Shown here piece by piece: positions 8,341-17,875 of a stretch of 64,000 bases of DNA (positions within the stretch are counted from its first letter, which is position 1; every line of letters begins with the position of its first letter). This stretch comes from Spirosoma profusum. GTDB lineage: Bacteria > Bacteroidota > Bacteroidia > Cytophagales > Spirosomataceae. The stretch covers positions 32,196 through 96,195 of the forward strand of contig NZ_JACWZY010000033.1 of the NCBI RefSeq assembly GCF_014699005.1, in the 5' to 3' direction. The notes under the pieces are model-generated. The model saw only the letters and a program-made list of their open reading frames with translations. It had not been told where the DNA came from and did not search any database. Position numbers and translations under genes: made by a program.

Positions 8341-10236
8341 ATGGCAGATTTGCTAAATCAACCCGTTCAGTACAACGAAGATAGTATCCGCTCACTCGAT
8401 TGGCGCGAGCATATTCGCCTGCGTCCGGGCATGTATATTGGTAAACTCGGCGATGGGTCGGCCGCCGATGATGGTATTTATGTGTTGCTCAAAGAAACCA
8501 TCGACAACTGTATCGATGAACACGTAATGGGTCACGGTAAAGTCATTGATGTTCGCGTAACTGATCACCGTGTCGAAGTTCGTGATTTTGGCCGAGGCAT
8601 TCCGTTGGGTAAAGTAGTTGAGGTCGTTTCTAAAATAAATACGGGCGGTAAATATGATTCGGGAGCCTTCCAGAAATCGGTTGGCCTGAATGGCGTAGGT
8701 ACCAAAGCCGTCAATGCGCTGTCCAGTTATTTTCGGGTGCAGTCGTTCCGGGATGGACGTACCGTCTGGGCCGAATTTGAGCGGGGTGAACTCAAACATC
8801 AGGGTGAAGAAATAACCAACGAACGTAACGGTACATTGATTTGCTTCGAGCCGGATGATTCGGTGTTCAAGAACTTCCATTACATTCCGCAGTATCTGGA
8901 AAACATGATCTGGAACTACTGCTATCTGAATGCTGGACTGACTATTTCGTTTAACAAACAGAAATACCTCTCACAAAACGGTCTGCTCGATCTGCTACGT
9001 AACAAAACAGACGAAGATTCGCTACGTTACCCGATTATCCACCTGAAAGGGCAGGACCTCGAAATTGCCCTGACGCACGGAAATCAATACGGGGAAGAAT
9101 ATTATTCGTTCGTGAACGGCCAATATACAACCCAGGGCGGAACGCACCTGGCCGCGCTACGTGAAGCGTTTGTTAAAACGGTACGTGAACATTTCGGCAA
9201 AGATTATGACCCCGCTGATATTCGTGGATCAATTATTGCGGCTATCAGTATACGTGTTCAGGAGCCGGTTTTTGAGTCGCAGACGAAAACAAAACTGGGC
9301 TCGATCAACATGGCTCCGAGCTCCGATAGTCAGTCGGTACGTTCGTTTGTGCTCGATTTTGTGAAAGAACGCCTGGACGATTACCTCCACATCAATCCGT
9401 CGATACGTGATGCGCTCAAAAAGCGTATCGAGCAGTCGGAACGGGAACGTAAGGAACTCGCCGGTATCAAAAAATTGGCCAATGATCGTGCCAAAAAAGC
9501 GAGTTTACACAACAAAAAATTACGCGATTGTCGCAACCACCTGCCCGATTCGAAAGCGGAAGATCGCTACCTCTCTACGTTATTTATTACGGAAGGCGAT
9601 TCGGCCAGTGGCTCCATAACCAAGTCACGTAACGTGCAACATCAGGCGGTGTTCAGCCTGCGCGGAAAACCGCTCAACTGTTTCGGACTGACCAAAAAAG
9701 TGGTTTACGAAAACGAAGAATTTAACCTGCTCCAGCACGCACTCGATATTGAAGACGGCCTTGAAGGACTTCGCTACAATCGAATTGTTATTGCAACCGA
9801 CGCCGATGTAGACGGGATGCACATCCGGCTGCTTATGCTCACTTTTTTTCTTCAGTTTTTCCCGGATCTGGTACGTAATGGTCACTTGTACATTCTGGAA
9901 ACGCCACTTTTCCGGGTGCGAAATCCGAAAAACCACAAAGAAACCAGCTACTGTTATTCAGACGACGAGAAACAAAAAGCCATCAATAAACTAATGAAGG
10001 GCGGCAAAAAGGTGGAGATCACACGATTTAAAGGACTGGGTGAGATTTCGCCTGAAGAGTTTGGCCTGTTCATTGGCGAAAATATGCGTCTGGAACCCGT
10101 AATTATGGAAAAGGAAACGTCGGTCCCGAAACTGCTCAGTTACTACATGGGCAAAAACACCCCTGACCGTCAACGCTTTATTATCGATAACCTACGTATC
10201 GAAAAAGATATAGACGAAGCTGCGCTAGTTGCTTGA
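8341..10236 (+). CDS. parE: DNA topoisomerase IV subunit B
   Basis: 631 residues. The N-terminal GHKL ATPase has KETIDNCIDEH, DFGRGIPLG and GLNGVGTKAVNALS. The TOPRIM domain has LFITEGDSASG and DADVDGMH, with the metal-binding acidic residues intact. The start IRSLDWREHIRLRPGMYIG followed by GDGS matches Bacteroidota ParE rather than GyrB. With ParC it decatenates replicated chromosomes. parC is not adjacent, at least not downstream, where the gene is closed by a terminator at 10,264-10,297. Assignment as ParE rather than a second GyrB is by resemblance, fairly confident. Confidence 0.92.
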   Translation: MADLLNQPVQYNEDSIRSLDWREHIRLRPGMYIGKLGDGSAADDGIYVLLKETIDNCIDEHVMGHGKVIDVRVTDHRVEVRDFGRGIPLGKVVEVVSKINTGGKYDSGAFQKSVGLNGVGTKAVNALSSYFRVQSFRDGRTVWAEFERGELKHQGEEITNERNGTLICFEPDDSVFKNFHYIPQYLENMIWNYCYLNAGLTISFNKQKYLSQNGLLDLLRNKTDEDSLRYPIIHLKGQDLEIALTHGNQYGEEYYSFVNGQYTTQGGTHLAALREAFVKTVREHFGKDYDPADIRGSIIAAISIRVQEPVFESQTKTKLGSINMAPSSDSQSVRSFVLDFVKERLDDYLHINPSIRDALKKRIEQSERERKELAGIKKLANDRAKKASLHNKKLRDCRNHLPDSKAEDRYLSTLFITEGDSASGSITKSRNVQHQAVFSLRGKPLNCFGLTKKVVYENEEFNLLQHALDIEDGLEGLRYNRIVIATDADVDGMHIRLLMLTFFLQFFPDLVRNGHLYILETPLFRVRNPKNHKETSYCYSDDEKQKAINKLMKGGKKVEITRFKGLGEISPEEFGLFIGENMRLEPVIMEKETSVPKLLSYYMGKNTPDRQRFIIDNLRIEKDIDEAALVA

Positions 10237-10263
10237 GAGGTATAGATATTTTCTGATTAATAC

Positions 10264-10297
10264 AAAAACGGCTACTGATTACCAGTGGCCGTTTTTT
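10264..10297 (+). terminator. Intrinsic terminator after parE
   Basis: AAAAACGGC (10,264-10,272) pairs with GCCGTTTTT (10,288-10,296), with a partly paired loop between and a T-run at the end. It sits 28 bases after the parE stop. The rest of the 330-base gap to susC is AT-rich with no open frame, apart from the susC promoter. Confidence 0.85.
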
Positions 10298-10493
10298 GTG
10301 AGCGAACATTCACTACGTACTAAGGATAGAAAAATAGTATAGAAAAGGGTTTTTAAGTAATAAATATAAACTGAGTAGAAATACATGAATAATACCGTAG
10401 AAACAGAAAATTATAATTTTTCGTAAAATCATACAAATCAGTGATTGTTCAATATTTTATATACATACAAATGAGATATTTCGAAATAATATA

Positions 10494-10524
10494 TTGTTGA
10501 ATATTATTTATTGGCTTACTTTTG
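10494..10524 (+). promoter_or_regulatory. Bacteroidota-type promoter for susC/susD
   Basis: A TTG at 10,494-10,496 lies 20 bases before TACTTTTG (10,517-10,524), matching the Bacteroidota -33/-7 pattern (TTTG ... TAnnTTTG). Transcription would start near 10,531, about 35 bases before the susC ATG. The surrounding DNA is strongly AT-rich. Confidence 0.7.
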
Positions 10525-10566
10525 CTGTATTAAAAGATTATTAAATCATTTCTTTCTTAACACTTC

Positions 10567-13500
10567 ATGAGAAAACTTCTATTGAGCACCTGGCTCTTGA
10601 CGGTGCTTTTCTGTCTGCCTGTACTGGCGCAGGACGTTGCTATAAGTGGCCGTGTTACGTCCACTGAGGACGGCACCCCACTTCCCGGAGTAAGCGTACA
10701 ACTCAAAGGGACAACGCGCGGAACTACCACCGATTCCGAAGGAAATTACCGAATAAACGCTCCAGTCAATGGCCGATTAGTATTTAGCTACATCGGATTC
10801 GCGTTACTGGAGTCAGCTATCGGAAATCAATCTACGATTAACGTTACGTTGGCACCGGATGCCGCCAATCTGGACGAGGTCATTGTTACTACGTTCGGTA
10901 CAGCCAAACGGGCATCGTTTACGGGATCTGCTGGTACGATCAACACGAATCAGCTTCAGAATCGTGTAACGACAAACATTGCTCAGGCACTTTCGGGAGC
11001 TATCGCCGGTGTGCAGACAACCGCCGGAAGCGGCCAGCCAGGAACTGCCCCAGATATCCGAATTCGTGGTTTTGGCTCGATTTCGTCGGGTAATGATCCG
11101 CTCTACGTTGTAGATGGGATTCCATATTCCGGCTCGATTGCTAACCTGAGTCCGAACGACATTGAAAGCATTTCGGTCCTGAAAGACGCGGCTTCTACTG
11201 CGCTCTATGGTGCGCGGGCGGCCAATGGCGTTGTGGTAGTTACCACCAAAAAGGGCCAGAAAGACCGCAACTTGATCAATGTTCGCTACACGAAAGGTTT
11301 CAGCACACGCGGGTTGGCCGAATATGATCGGGTAGGCGTATCGGAATATTATCCGCTGATGTGGGAAACGTATCGGAATAGCGTTGCCTATCGGGCTACC
11401 AATCCGGTATCTCTTTCAACCGCCAATGCGGATGCGACGAGGGGACTGATTGGCTTGGTTGGGTATAACGTATATAACGTACCGGACAATCAGGTAGTAG
11501 ATGTGAACGGACAAATGAACCCGAACGCTCAACTCAGGTTTTCGCAGGATGATTTGAACTGGGAGAAGCCAATTATGCGGCAGGGAAATCGTGATGAAGT
11601 GAGCCTGAGTTTTGCGGGTGGACAAAATAAATCGGATTACTTCCTGTCGATGACGTACCTGAGCGATAAAGGCTATCTGATACGTTCTGACTATGACCGG
11701 TTTACAGGTCGACTCAATATTAATTCGCAACTGAAACCCTGGATACGGGCTGGAGCAAATATTTCGGCAACGCTTACGAAGTCGAATCAGGCCGACGTAG
11801 CGAGTAGTACTACGTTCGTGAACCCGTTCTTCTTCTCGCGGAATATTGGCCCGATTTATCCGGTTTATGCCTATGACCCCAACAACGCAGGTCAGTTCCT
11901 GACGCTGCCCAATGGCAATCGGCGCTGGGATTATGGTAATCTGACGGCGCTGGGACTGCCTGCCCGACCTCAGTTTGGCGGACGGCATTCGGTAGCTGAA
12001 ACGACGCTGAACCAGAACTATTTCCGCCGTAACGTACTGGGCGCCCGGGGATATGCTGAGATTACGTTCCTGAAAGATTTCAAATTCACGGCCAACATCG
12101 GTACCGACATTACCAATCACAATGAATATACGTTCGGGAATCCTGAAGTTGGTGATGGTGCGCCGGCTGGCCGTGCCACGCACCAGTTCCAGAATATTTC
12201 CAGCTATAACTTCAACCAGTTGTTGAACTACAACAAATCGTTTGGCAAAAATAGCTTTGACGTATTGCTGGGTCACGAAAACTTTCAGATTAACGACAAC
12301 AACCTGGAAGGTTCTCGTTCTCAGTTGATTCTGGAAGGAAACTACGAGTTGGTCAACTTTACGACAACGACCAACCTGGCTTCGGTATACAACACACGTC
12401 GGGTGGAGGGTTACTTCTCGCGGATTAATTACGATTACGATCAGAAGTATTTCCTTTCGGCTTCGATTCGACGCGACGGTTCGAGTAAATTCTACAAGGA
12501 TGTGCGCTGGGGTAATTTCTATTCGGTCAGCGGGGCCTGGCGTTTAGATCAGGAAGAGTTTGTTCGGTCAATTCCTTCCATCAGTTTGCTGAAATTGAGA
12601 GGCTCATACGGGCAGACAGGTAACGATGGTGGCGGTAATACGGCGCAATTCGCGCTGGATAACACAATTAGCTACTACGCCTGGCAGCCGCTCTATAATC
12701 TGGGCTGGAACAACGCTTCGGAAGCCGGTATTTTACAATCGAGTCTGGGTAATACCAACCTGGCCTGGGAATCGAGCAATGCGTTCGACGTAGCACTGGA
12801 GTTCAGTCTGTTCAAAGGGCGCGTATCAGGTACGGTCGAGTACTTTGACCGCCAGTCGTCGAACCTGATTTTCGCGGTTCCTCTTCCATTATCGGCGGGT
12901 ATTTCAACCGTTACCCGAAATATCGGAACCATGTATAACCGGGGTATCGAAATCGAATTAGGTCTCGAACCTGTACGCTACAAAGATTTCGTATGGCGTC
13001 TTGATTTGAATGCGACGAAGTTGAAAAACCAAATCACGAAAATGCCTGCCGAAAATCCCGAAATCATCGACGGCACCAAGAAACTCGCCGTGGGTAGGTC
13101 AATCTACGATTACTGGCTACGCGAATACAGAGGTGTTAATCCAGCTACTGGAGAGGCTCAGTACCAGGCGGCTTCCTTCGTAACGGGGAGCACGCGCGTA
13201 ACGGAAGGCGGTGATACGTTGACGACTAATTTTAACAACGCTCGCTATCATTACAACGGCTCAGCCATTCCGGCTCTATCGGGTGGTTTCACTAATACGT
13301 TCAAGTACAAAGGCTTATCGCTGTCAGCGCTATTCGTGTATCAGTTAGGCGGAAAAACCTACGACGGTGCCTATGCTGCCCTGATGAGTTCGGGGGGGTA
13401 TGGCAGTGCCAAGTCTGTGGATATCCTGAGACGCTGGCAGAAGCCGGGCGACGTAACGGACATTCCCCGGATGGACGCTGCCCGGACCTCTGATTTCGAT

Positions 13501-13752
13501 GCACAGTCGGATCGTTGGCTCATCGACGCTAGCTACCTCAATCTTCGTGCGGTAACACTTTCATATGGTCTACCTACTACGTTGGCTAAGAAATTATTCC
13601 TCGAAAACGCTCAGGTTTACGTTAGTGCTGAGAATTTCCTTATCCTTTCCAAGCGCAAGGGAATGAACGTTCAGCAGACCTTTACGGGGGTAACCAGCAA
13701 CGTATTTAGCCCGGCTAAAAGCGTCGTATTAGGTATTTCATTCACACTTTAA
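10567..13752 (+). CDS. SusC/RagA-family TonB-dependent outer-membrane transporter
   Basis: 1,061 residues. A signal peptide (to about residue 21, VLAQ) is followed by a carboxypeptidase-like regulatory domain (VSGR-type, about 25-105), then a TonB plug with the SusC hallmarks DIRIRGFGSIS, PLYVVDGIPY and SVLKDAASTALYGARAANGV. The rest is a beta-barrel ending VVLGISFTL with a C-terminal aromatic/hydrophobic strand. It imports a large nutrient with its lid lipoprotein SusD, encoded 17 bases downstream. No glycoside hydrolase, protease or sigma/anti-sigma pair is adjacent, so the substrate cannot be guessed from context. Confidence 0.95.
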   Translation: MRKLLLSTWLLTVLFCLPVLAQDVAISGRVTSTEDGTPLPGVSVQLKGTTRGTTTDSEGNYRINAPVNGRLVFSYIGFALLESAIGNQSTINVTLAPDAANLDEVIVTTFGTAKRASFTGSAGTINTNQLQNRVTTNIAQALSGAIAGVQTTAGSGQPGTAPDIRIRGFGSISSGNDPLYVVDGIPYSGSIANLSPNDIESISVLKDAASTALYGARAANGVVVVTTKKGQKDRNLINVRYTKGFSTRGLAEYDRVGVSEYYPLMWETYRNSVAYRATNPVSLSTANADATRGLIGLVGYNVYNVPDNQVVDVNGQMNPNAQLRFSQDDLNWEKPIMRQGNRDEVSLSFAGGQNKSDYFLSMTYLSDKGYLIRSDYDRFTGRLNINSQLKPWIRAGANISATLTKSNQADVASSTTFVNPFFFSRNIGPIYPVYAYDPNNAGQFLTLPNGNRRWDYGNLTALGLPARPQFGGRHSVAETTLNQNYFRRNVLGARGYAEITFLKDFKFTANIGTDITNHNEYTFGNPEVGDGAPAGRATHQFQNISSYNFNQLLNYNKSFGKNSFDVLLGHENFQINDNNLEGSRSQLILEGNYELVNFTTTTNLASVYNTRRVEGYFSRINYDYDQKYFLSASIRRDGSSKFYKDVRWGNFYSVSGAWRLDQEEFVRSIPSISLLKLRGSYGQTGNDGGGNTAQFALDNTISYYAWQPLYNLGWNNASEAGILQSSLGNTNLAWESSNAFDVALEFSLFKGRVSGTVEYFDRQSSNLIFAVPLPLSAGISTVTRNIGTMYNRGIEIELGLEPVRYKDFVWRLDLNATKLKNQITKMPAENPEIIDGTKKLAVGRSIYDYWLREYRGVNPATGEAQYQAASFVTGSTRVTEGGDTLTTNFNNARYHYNGSAIPALSGGFTNTFKYKGLSLSALFVYQLGGKTYDGAYAALMSSGGYGSAKSVDILRRWQKPGDVTDIPRMDAARTSDFDAQSDRWLIDASYLNLRAVTLSYGLPTTLAKKLFLENAQVYVSAENFLILSKRKGMNVQQTFTGVTSNVFSPAKSVVLGISFTL

Positions 13753-13769
13753 GCTGCAACAACAAACTC

Positions 13770-15248
13770 ATGAAAAAGCAATTTCTGACCATACTAGTTG
13801 CTCTTGGCTTAGTCACATCAGCCTGTGAGCAGGAATATTTAGAAACATCGCCCACGGGTAGCATCGATGCTGGTGCCGCTTATGCGACCACAAAAAATGC
13901 GGCTGCAGCTATCAACGGAATCTACCGGGCTATGGTGGTACGTTACCTGGATTCGCAGGGGCACTTTGGCCACCCAGCCATGATGGTTATTCTGGACGTA
14001 CTGGGTGAGGACGTAGTGATCAGTAATACTTCCAATACGTGGCATTTGGTCGAAACGCGCTGGCAGGCGCACCGCTCCGAAACAGCAGTAGGTGATGAAA
14101 TGCCTTATCGACTTTATTACCGGCTAATTGGCAACGCTAATATTGCCGTCGCCAGCATCGACAATGCTGCTGGAGCACAGGCCGAGAAGAATCAGATAAA
14201 AGGCGAGGCTCTGGCGTTACGTGCTTTCTCATATTTCAATCTGGTGCAACTTTACGGAAAACGCTACGATGCCGCTAACAAACCCAATAGCCAACTGGGC
14301 GTTCCGCTGGTATTGACGCCGACGACCGAAGGTTTGCCGAGAGCAACAGTTGAGGAGATTTATACGCAGATTAACAAGGATTTAGTTGATGCTGCTGCTT
14401 TACTGACGTCGACACGTGCCTACAAGTCGCATATTAATCTTGAAGTTGTAAAAGGGCTCCAGGCTCGGGTAGCGCTAACCCAGCAGAACTGGGCCGATGC
14501 CGCCAAGTTTGCGGCTGAGGCACGTAAAGGGTTTACCCTTATGACGGTAGCGCAGTATCAGGAAGGTTTTTCCGACATCGCCAATCCGGAGTGGATGTGG
14601 GGTTTCGATCACCTCGAAGATCAGTCGGAGTTCTTTGGCGCGTATCACTCCTATATATCTAGTAATTTCAACTCGACCAACATCCGCGTAACACCTAAGG
14701 TTATAAACAGCACGCTTTATGATCAGATTCCAACGACGGACGTTCGCTCGAAAATGTGGGTGAAGACCCCAACGGCGACCAACTCGGTGGTACCTACGGG
14801 TGGTGTACGGGCTCCTTACCTGAATCAGAAGTTCCGGCTGCCAGGTACGCCGTCGACCAGTACGATGGGCGATATTCCGTACATGCGGGCTGCCGAAATG
14901 TACCTGATCGAAGCCGAAGCGCAGGCTCGCCTGAACAATAATACGGCAGCGGCCAGCGTACTGTTTGATCTGGTAAGCAAACGCGATCCATCGTACAAAC
15001 TGTCGACCAAAACAGGCACGACGTTGATCGATGAAATCATCTTCAACCGACGTATCGAACTGTGGGGCGAAGGCTTCCGCTTCCTCGATCTGAAACGCAT
15101 GAACCAGCCGCTGAACCGCAATGGGGCCAACCTCAGCAGTGCCGTTGTGGTACTTTTCGACGTACCAGCCGGCGATAAGCAATGGGAATTCCTGATTCCA
15201 CGGCGCGAGATTAATGCCAATGCGAAAATTGTGCAGAATCCGCTTTAA
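13770..15248 (+). CDS. SusD/RagB-family nutrient-binding outer-membrane lipoprotein
   Basis: 492 residues. A lipoprotein signal peptide with cysteine at position 19 (LGLVTSAC) is followed by the SusD_N region (YATTKNAAAAINGIYRAM) and TPR-like helices. The C-terminal SusD/RagB part includes EIIFNRRIELWGEGFRFLDL with KRMNQPLNR, the usual end signature. It forms the hinged lid over the SusC barrel and binds the substrate at the cell surface. Translationally close to susC. It is followed by two strong hairpins (15,267-15,310 and 15,317-15,359). Confidence 0.95.
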   Translation: MKKQFLTILVALGLVTSACEQEYLETSPTGSIDAGAAYATTKNAAAAINGIYRAMVVRYLDSQGHFGHPAMMVILDVLGEDVVISNTSNTWHLVETRWQAHRSETAVGDEMPYRLYYRLIGNANIAVASIDNAAGAQAEKNQIKGEALALRAFSYFNLVQLYGKRYDAANKPNSQLGVPLVLTPTTEGLPRATVEEIYTQINKDLVDAAALLTSTRAYKSHINLEVVKGLQARVALTQQNWADAAKFAAEARKGFTLMTVAQYQEGFSDIANPEWMWGFDHLEDQSEFFGAYHSYISSNFNSTNIRVTPKVINSTLYDQIPTTDVRSKMWVKTPTATNSVVPTGGVRAPYLNQKFRLPGTPSTSTMGDIPYMRAAEMYLIEAEAQARLNNNTAAASVLFDLVSKRDPSYKLSTKTGTTLIDEIIFNRRIELWGEGFRFLDLKRMNQPLNRNGANLSSAVVVLFDVPAGDKQWEFLIPRREINANAKIVQNPL

Positions 15249-15266
15249 GCGAATTGAGAGTCTAAC

Positions 15267-15310
15267 AACGTAACGGGCCAGACTGAAAATCCAGTCTGGC
15301 CCGTTACGTT
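15267..15310 (+). terminator. Hairpin after susD, probable terminator
   Basis: A perfect 19-bp stem (AACGTAACGGGCCAGACTG, 15,267-15,285, against 15,292-15,310) with a 6-base loop. It is followed by ATTTACC rather than a long T-run, so it is strong as a structure but not a textbook intrinsic terminator. Confidence 0.7.
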
Positions 15311-15316
15311 ATTTAC

Positions 15317-15359
15317 CCCGTCCTAAATCCCTCCCTTCTGGGGAGGGATTTAGGACGGG
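15317..15359. repeat. Second hairpin after susD, CCTAAATCCCTCCC-type palindrome
   Basis: A perfect 19-bp stem (CCCGTCCTAAATCCCTCCC, 15,317-15,335, against 15,341-15,359) with a 5-base loop TTCTG, placed seven bases after the previous hairpin. The CCTAAATCCCTCCC/GGGAGGGATTTAGG sequence resembles a dispersed palindrome I know from other bacterial genomes. Together the two hairpins isolate susCD from pheA. Confidence 0.75.
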
Positions 15360-15382
15360 TTTACATTCAATCAAAGATAAAG

Positions 15383-15413
15383 TTTGCAGTGGGCGGTCAG
15401 TGATGTACTTTTG
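15383..15413 (+). promoter_or_regulatory. Bacteroidota-type promoter for pheA
   Basis: TTTG (15,383-15,386), 19 bases, then TACTTTTG (15,406-15,413): a near-consensus -33/-7 pair. Transcription would begin near 15,420. This places the upstream in-frame ATGs at 15,400 and 15,403 before the transcript and supports translation from 15,442. Confidence 0.8.
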
Positions 15414-15441
15414 CAGACTACGTAGCGCACTGGTTTTTATA

Positions 15442-16515
15442 ATGAGTCTTGAATCCCTTCGTAACCAAATCGACACCCTCGACGACCAACTGTTGAATTT
15501 GCTGAATCAGCGCATGGAACTGGTACGTCGTGTTGGCGAACTCAAACGCTCAACGAACGCCGTTATTTACCGTCCCGAACGCGAAAAACAGATTCTGGAC
15601 CGGCTTCACGAACAAAATAATGGCCTGCTGAACCGAGAGGCCATTGAGGCTATTTTCCTGGAAATTTTTGCCGTTTCGCGCAATCTTGAGTTACCCGAAC
15701 GAGTGGCCTACCTGGGCCCCGAAGGCAGTTTTACGCATCAGGCCGCCGAGAGCCGTTTTGGCGCAATGAGCACGTATGTAGCGCTTCCTACGATTCGATC
15801 CGTATTCGAAAGCGTCGAAACAGGACGGGTTCGTTTTGGCGTGGTTCCCATCGAAAATAATCAGGAAGGTGTTGTGAGTGAGGCTGTTGACTTGTTGCTG
15901 GAAAAAGACCTGACAATAGCTGCCGAAGCGCAGATTCCCGTTCATTTCACATTTGCCACCAAGGCCGAAAACCTCACTGATATTACGCACATCTATTCGA
16001 AGGATATCGCATTTCGGCAGTGCAGTAAATTTCTGAACGATTCATTTGATGGATTAAAGGTCGAGCAAGTACCAGTTGAGTCGACCTCAAAAGCGGCAAA
16101 GATGGCAGCCCAGAACCCTAATTCGGCTGCGTTATGCTCAACCATTGCCGCTAAACTGTTTGGTGTACCCATACTTTTCGGCAATATCGAGGATAGCAAT
16201 CTGAACCGTACCCGATTTCTGATTCTGGCAAAAGATTTCGTGAATCAACCGAGTGGACGCGATAAAACGACCATGATTGCCCGTCTGCCCAATACAGATC
16301 GGCCGGGCGTGCTGGCAGAATTTTTACAGGAATTTAATTTGCGACGTATCAATATCACCAAAATTGAAAGTCGACCGCTGCGTGAGGGCGCTACGTTCCG
16401 GTACTGGTTTTTGCTGGAATGCGAAGGCCACGCCACCGACCCGGATTTGCAGGAAATTCTGAATCATCATGCCGCCGAAGTGAAACTGTTGGGGAGCTAC
16501 GTGCGCGTGTCGTAA
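15442..16515 (+). CDS. pheA: Bifunctional chorismate mutase / prephenate dehydratase
   Basis: 357 residues from the ATG at 15,442 (MSLESLRNQIDTLDDQLLNL). Residues 1-85 are an AroQ chorismate mutase helix bundle (NQRMELVRRVGELKRS). About 90-270 are prephenate dehydratase (LGPEGSFTHQA; TRFLILAKD near its end). The rest is an ACT domain with the ESRP motif that binds phenylalanine for feedback inhibition. It converts chorismate to phenylpyruvate in the cytosol. An upstream in-frame extension to 15,400 is rejected because it would overlap the promoter. It stands alone, with no aro or tyrA neighbours. Confidence 0.95.
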   Translation: MSLESLRNQIDTLDDQLLNLLNQRMELVRRVGELKRSTNAVIYRPEREKQILDRLHEQNNGLLNREAIEAIFLEIFAVSRNLELPERVAYLGPEGSFTHQAAESRFGAMSTYVALPTIRSVFESVETGRVRFGVVPIENNQEGVVSEAVDLLLEKDLTIAAEAQIPVHFTFATKAENLTDITHIYSKDIAFRQCSKFLNDSFDGLKVEQVPVESTSKAAKMAAQNPNSAALCSTIAAKLFGVPILFGNIEDSNLNRTRFLILAKDFVNQPSGRDKTTMIARLPNTDRPGVLAEFLQEFNLRRINITKIESRPLREGATFRYWFLLECEGHATDPDLQEILNHHAAEVKLLGSYVRVS

Positions 16516-16526
16516 TTTAGTACGTA

Positions 16527-17105
16527 TCACCGTAGAACGCCTTCGGTTTCCGCGTATATAGTCTCCAGTGGCAATGATAAATTAATGATGGCTAATTCGA
16601 CGGTTTCGCCTGTTTTATTGGCTTCAGAAGCCAGAAACCAATAACCCCGTTCGTGTTTTCGGAAAACTTCAACGCGCATCTTTTCGGAGTCGATGAATAG
16701 GTATTCCTGAAACGTGAGCGATTGGCGGTAGAGAGCGAATTTATCGCCCCGGTCGAAGGCGGCAGTGCCGGGCGAAAGCACTTCTACAATCAGCATTGGG
16801 TTTGTTAACGTATCATGCAACGAATCGTGATACTGATTTGGGCCACAAACAACCACAATATCAGGGTAAGCGTATAGAGAATCGGTTGGTACATTCACGC
16901 GCTGGTCGCTGGAATAACTACGGCAACCTTTCCCGCGGATATTTAAACCAATTTCAATGGCTGTATTTTCTTTAATTCGATTGTGATTAGTGGATGCTCC
17001 GGCTATAGGAATAATGTCTCCGTTAACGTACTCGCTCTTAGAAGGAGCATCGCGTTCTTGACGGAGATACACGTCGGGGGCGATATATACTTTTTCAGCT
17101 ATCAT
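16527..17105 (-). CDS. Uma2-family (DUF820) putative restriction endonuclease-fold protein
   Basis: 192 residues. The PD-(D/E)xK-like core is visible: YPDIVVVCG supplies the Asp, and LIVEVLSPGTAAFDRGDKF supplies the Glu of the active site and the family signature. The N-terminal YVNGDIIPIAGAS with NHNRI is also typical. The family is abundant in cyanobacteria and Bacteroidota as stand-alone genes. It is assigned a nuclease fold, but its biological role is not established. It converges with pheA across 11 bases. No partner modification gene is nearby. Confidence 0.85.
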   Translation of the reverse strand: MIAEKVYIAPDVYLRQERDAPSKSEYVNGDIIPIAGASTNHNRIKENTAIEIGLNIRGKGCRSYSSDQRVNVPTDSLYAYPDIVVVCGPNQYHDSLHDTLTNPMLIVEVLSPGTAAFDRGDKFALYRQSLTFQEYLFIDSEKMRVEVFRKHERGYWFLASEANKTGETVELAIINLSLPLETIYAETEGVLR

Positions 17106-17182
17106 AACGCCAGTTTTTCGTTTGTGTAAAACTACAAAATCAAAATCATAGTTTACATAAATAGCACCTGTTTAAAACAACG

Positions 17183-17875
17183 ATGGAAGCCAACGAAAAG
17201 ACTGATAAAATTGTAGAGGCCCGGATGAAACTCAAACGCCGTTTTGAGGACAAAATGGCCCAGACGCCGTCTGTAATGGACGAGAAACCACGTGGTTCGG
17301 GATCAATTAATCGACATGGGATGCCCGAAGTGCCCGTAGGCCAAACCGTTACGGCTAAATGGCCAGTTTTGGATTTAGGCTATCAGCCGAATATTCCACT
17401 CGATAAATGGCAGCTTAATATTGATGGCGAAGTCAATAATCCGCTACGTTTAAAATGGGACGATTTGCTGGCTTTACCGCAGATTGAAGATACCAGCGAT
17501 TTTCACTGCGTAACGACCTGGTCGCGGCTGAACGTACCGTGGGTGGGCGTTCGGCTTATGGACGTAGCGGCCCTGGCCGATCCCAAGGGTACAGCTACGC
17601 ATATTATGTGTTACGGCTATGATGGCTACTCCACCAACGTAGCACTCGAAGAAGCGCTCAAACCTGACGTACTGCTGGTTCATACCGCCGATGGACAACC
17701 CCTAACGCGGGAACATGGCGGACCGTTACGTATGATAACCCCACAACTATATGCCTGGAAAGGCTCCAAATGGATAAAACGTATTGAATTCCTATCGAGA
17801 AACCGGCTTGGTTTCTGGGAAGAACGTGGTTATTCAAATACCGCCTATCCCTGGCGGAATGATCGATATTCGTAA
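17183..17875 (+). CDS. Molybdopterin-dependent sulfite-oxidase-like oxidoreductase
   Basis: 230 residues matching the oxidoreductase molybdopterin-binding domain of the sulfite oxidase/MsrP superfamily. DFHCVTTWS contains Cys109, the expected Mo ligand; GYSTN and REHGGPLRMITPQLYAWKG are further conserved blocks. There is no Tat signal, no dimerisation domain and no heme-b partner (MsrQ) beside it. It is therefore probably a cytoplasmic member of unknown substrate rather than periplasmic MsrP. The N-terminal ~35 residues are charged (EARMKLKRRFEDKM). Its stop codon lies inside a long perfect inverted repeat shared with the convergent gene. Confidence 0.85.
   Translation: MEANEKTDKIVEARMKLKRRFEDKMAQTPSVMDEKPRGSGSINRHGMPEVPVGQTVTAKWPVLDLGYQPNIPLDKWQLNIDGEVNNPLRLKWDDLLALPQIEDTSDFHCVTTWSRLNVPWVGVRLMDVAALADPKGTATHIMCYGYDGYSTNVALEEALKPDVLLVHTADGQPLTREHGGPLRMITPQLYAWKGSKWIKRIEFLSRNRLGFWEERGYSNTAYPWRNDRYS

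Noticed and set aside
11416..12276. Long open frame on the minus strand inside susC
   Set aside because: It is the antisense of a well-supported TonB-transporter barrel; the translation has no recognisable domain.
14475..15182. Minus-strand open frame across susD
   Set aside because: Shadow of the susD reading frame, with no start context or family resemblance.
15400..15441. Upstream pheA start codons
   Set aside because: They lie within or before the -7 promoter element; family homology begins at 15,442.
16527..17105. Uma2 protein as part of a restriction-modification system
   Set aside because: No methyltransferase or specificity subunit is adjacent, and the family is commonly solitary.
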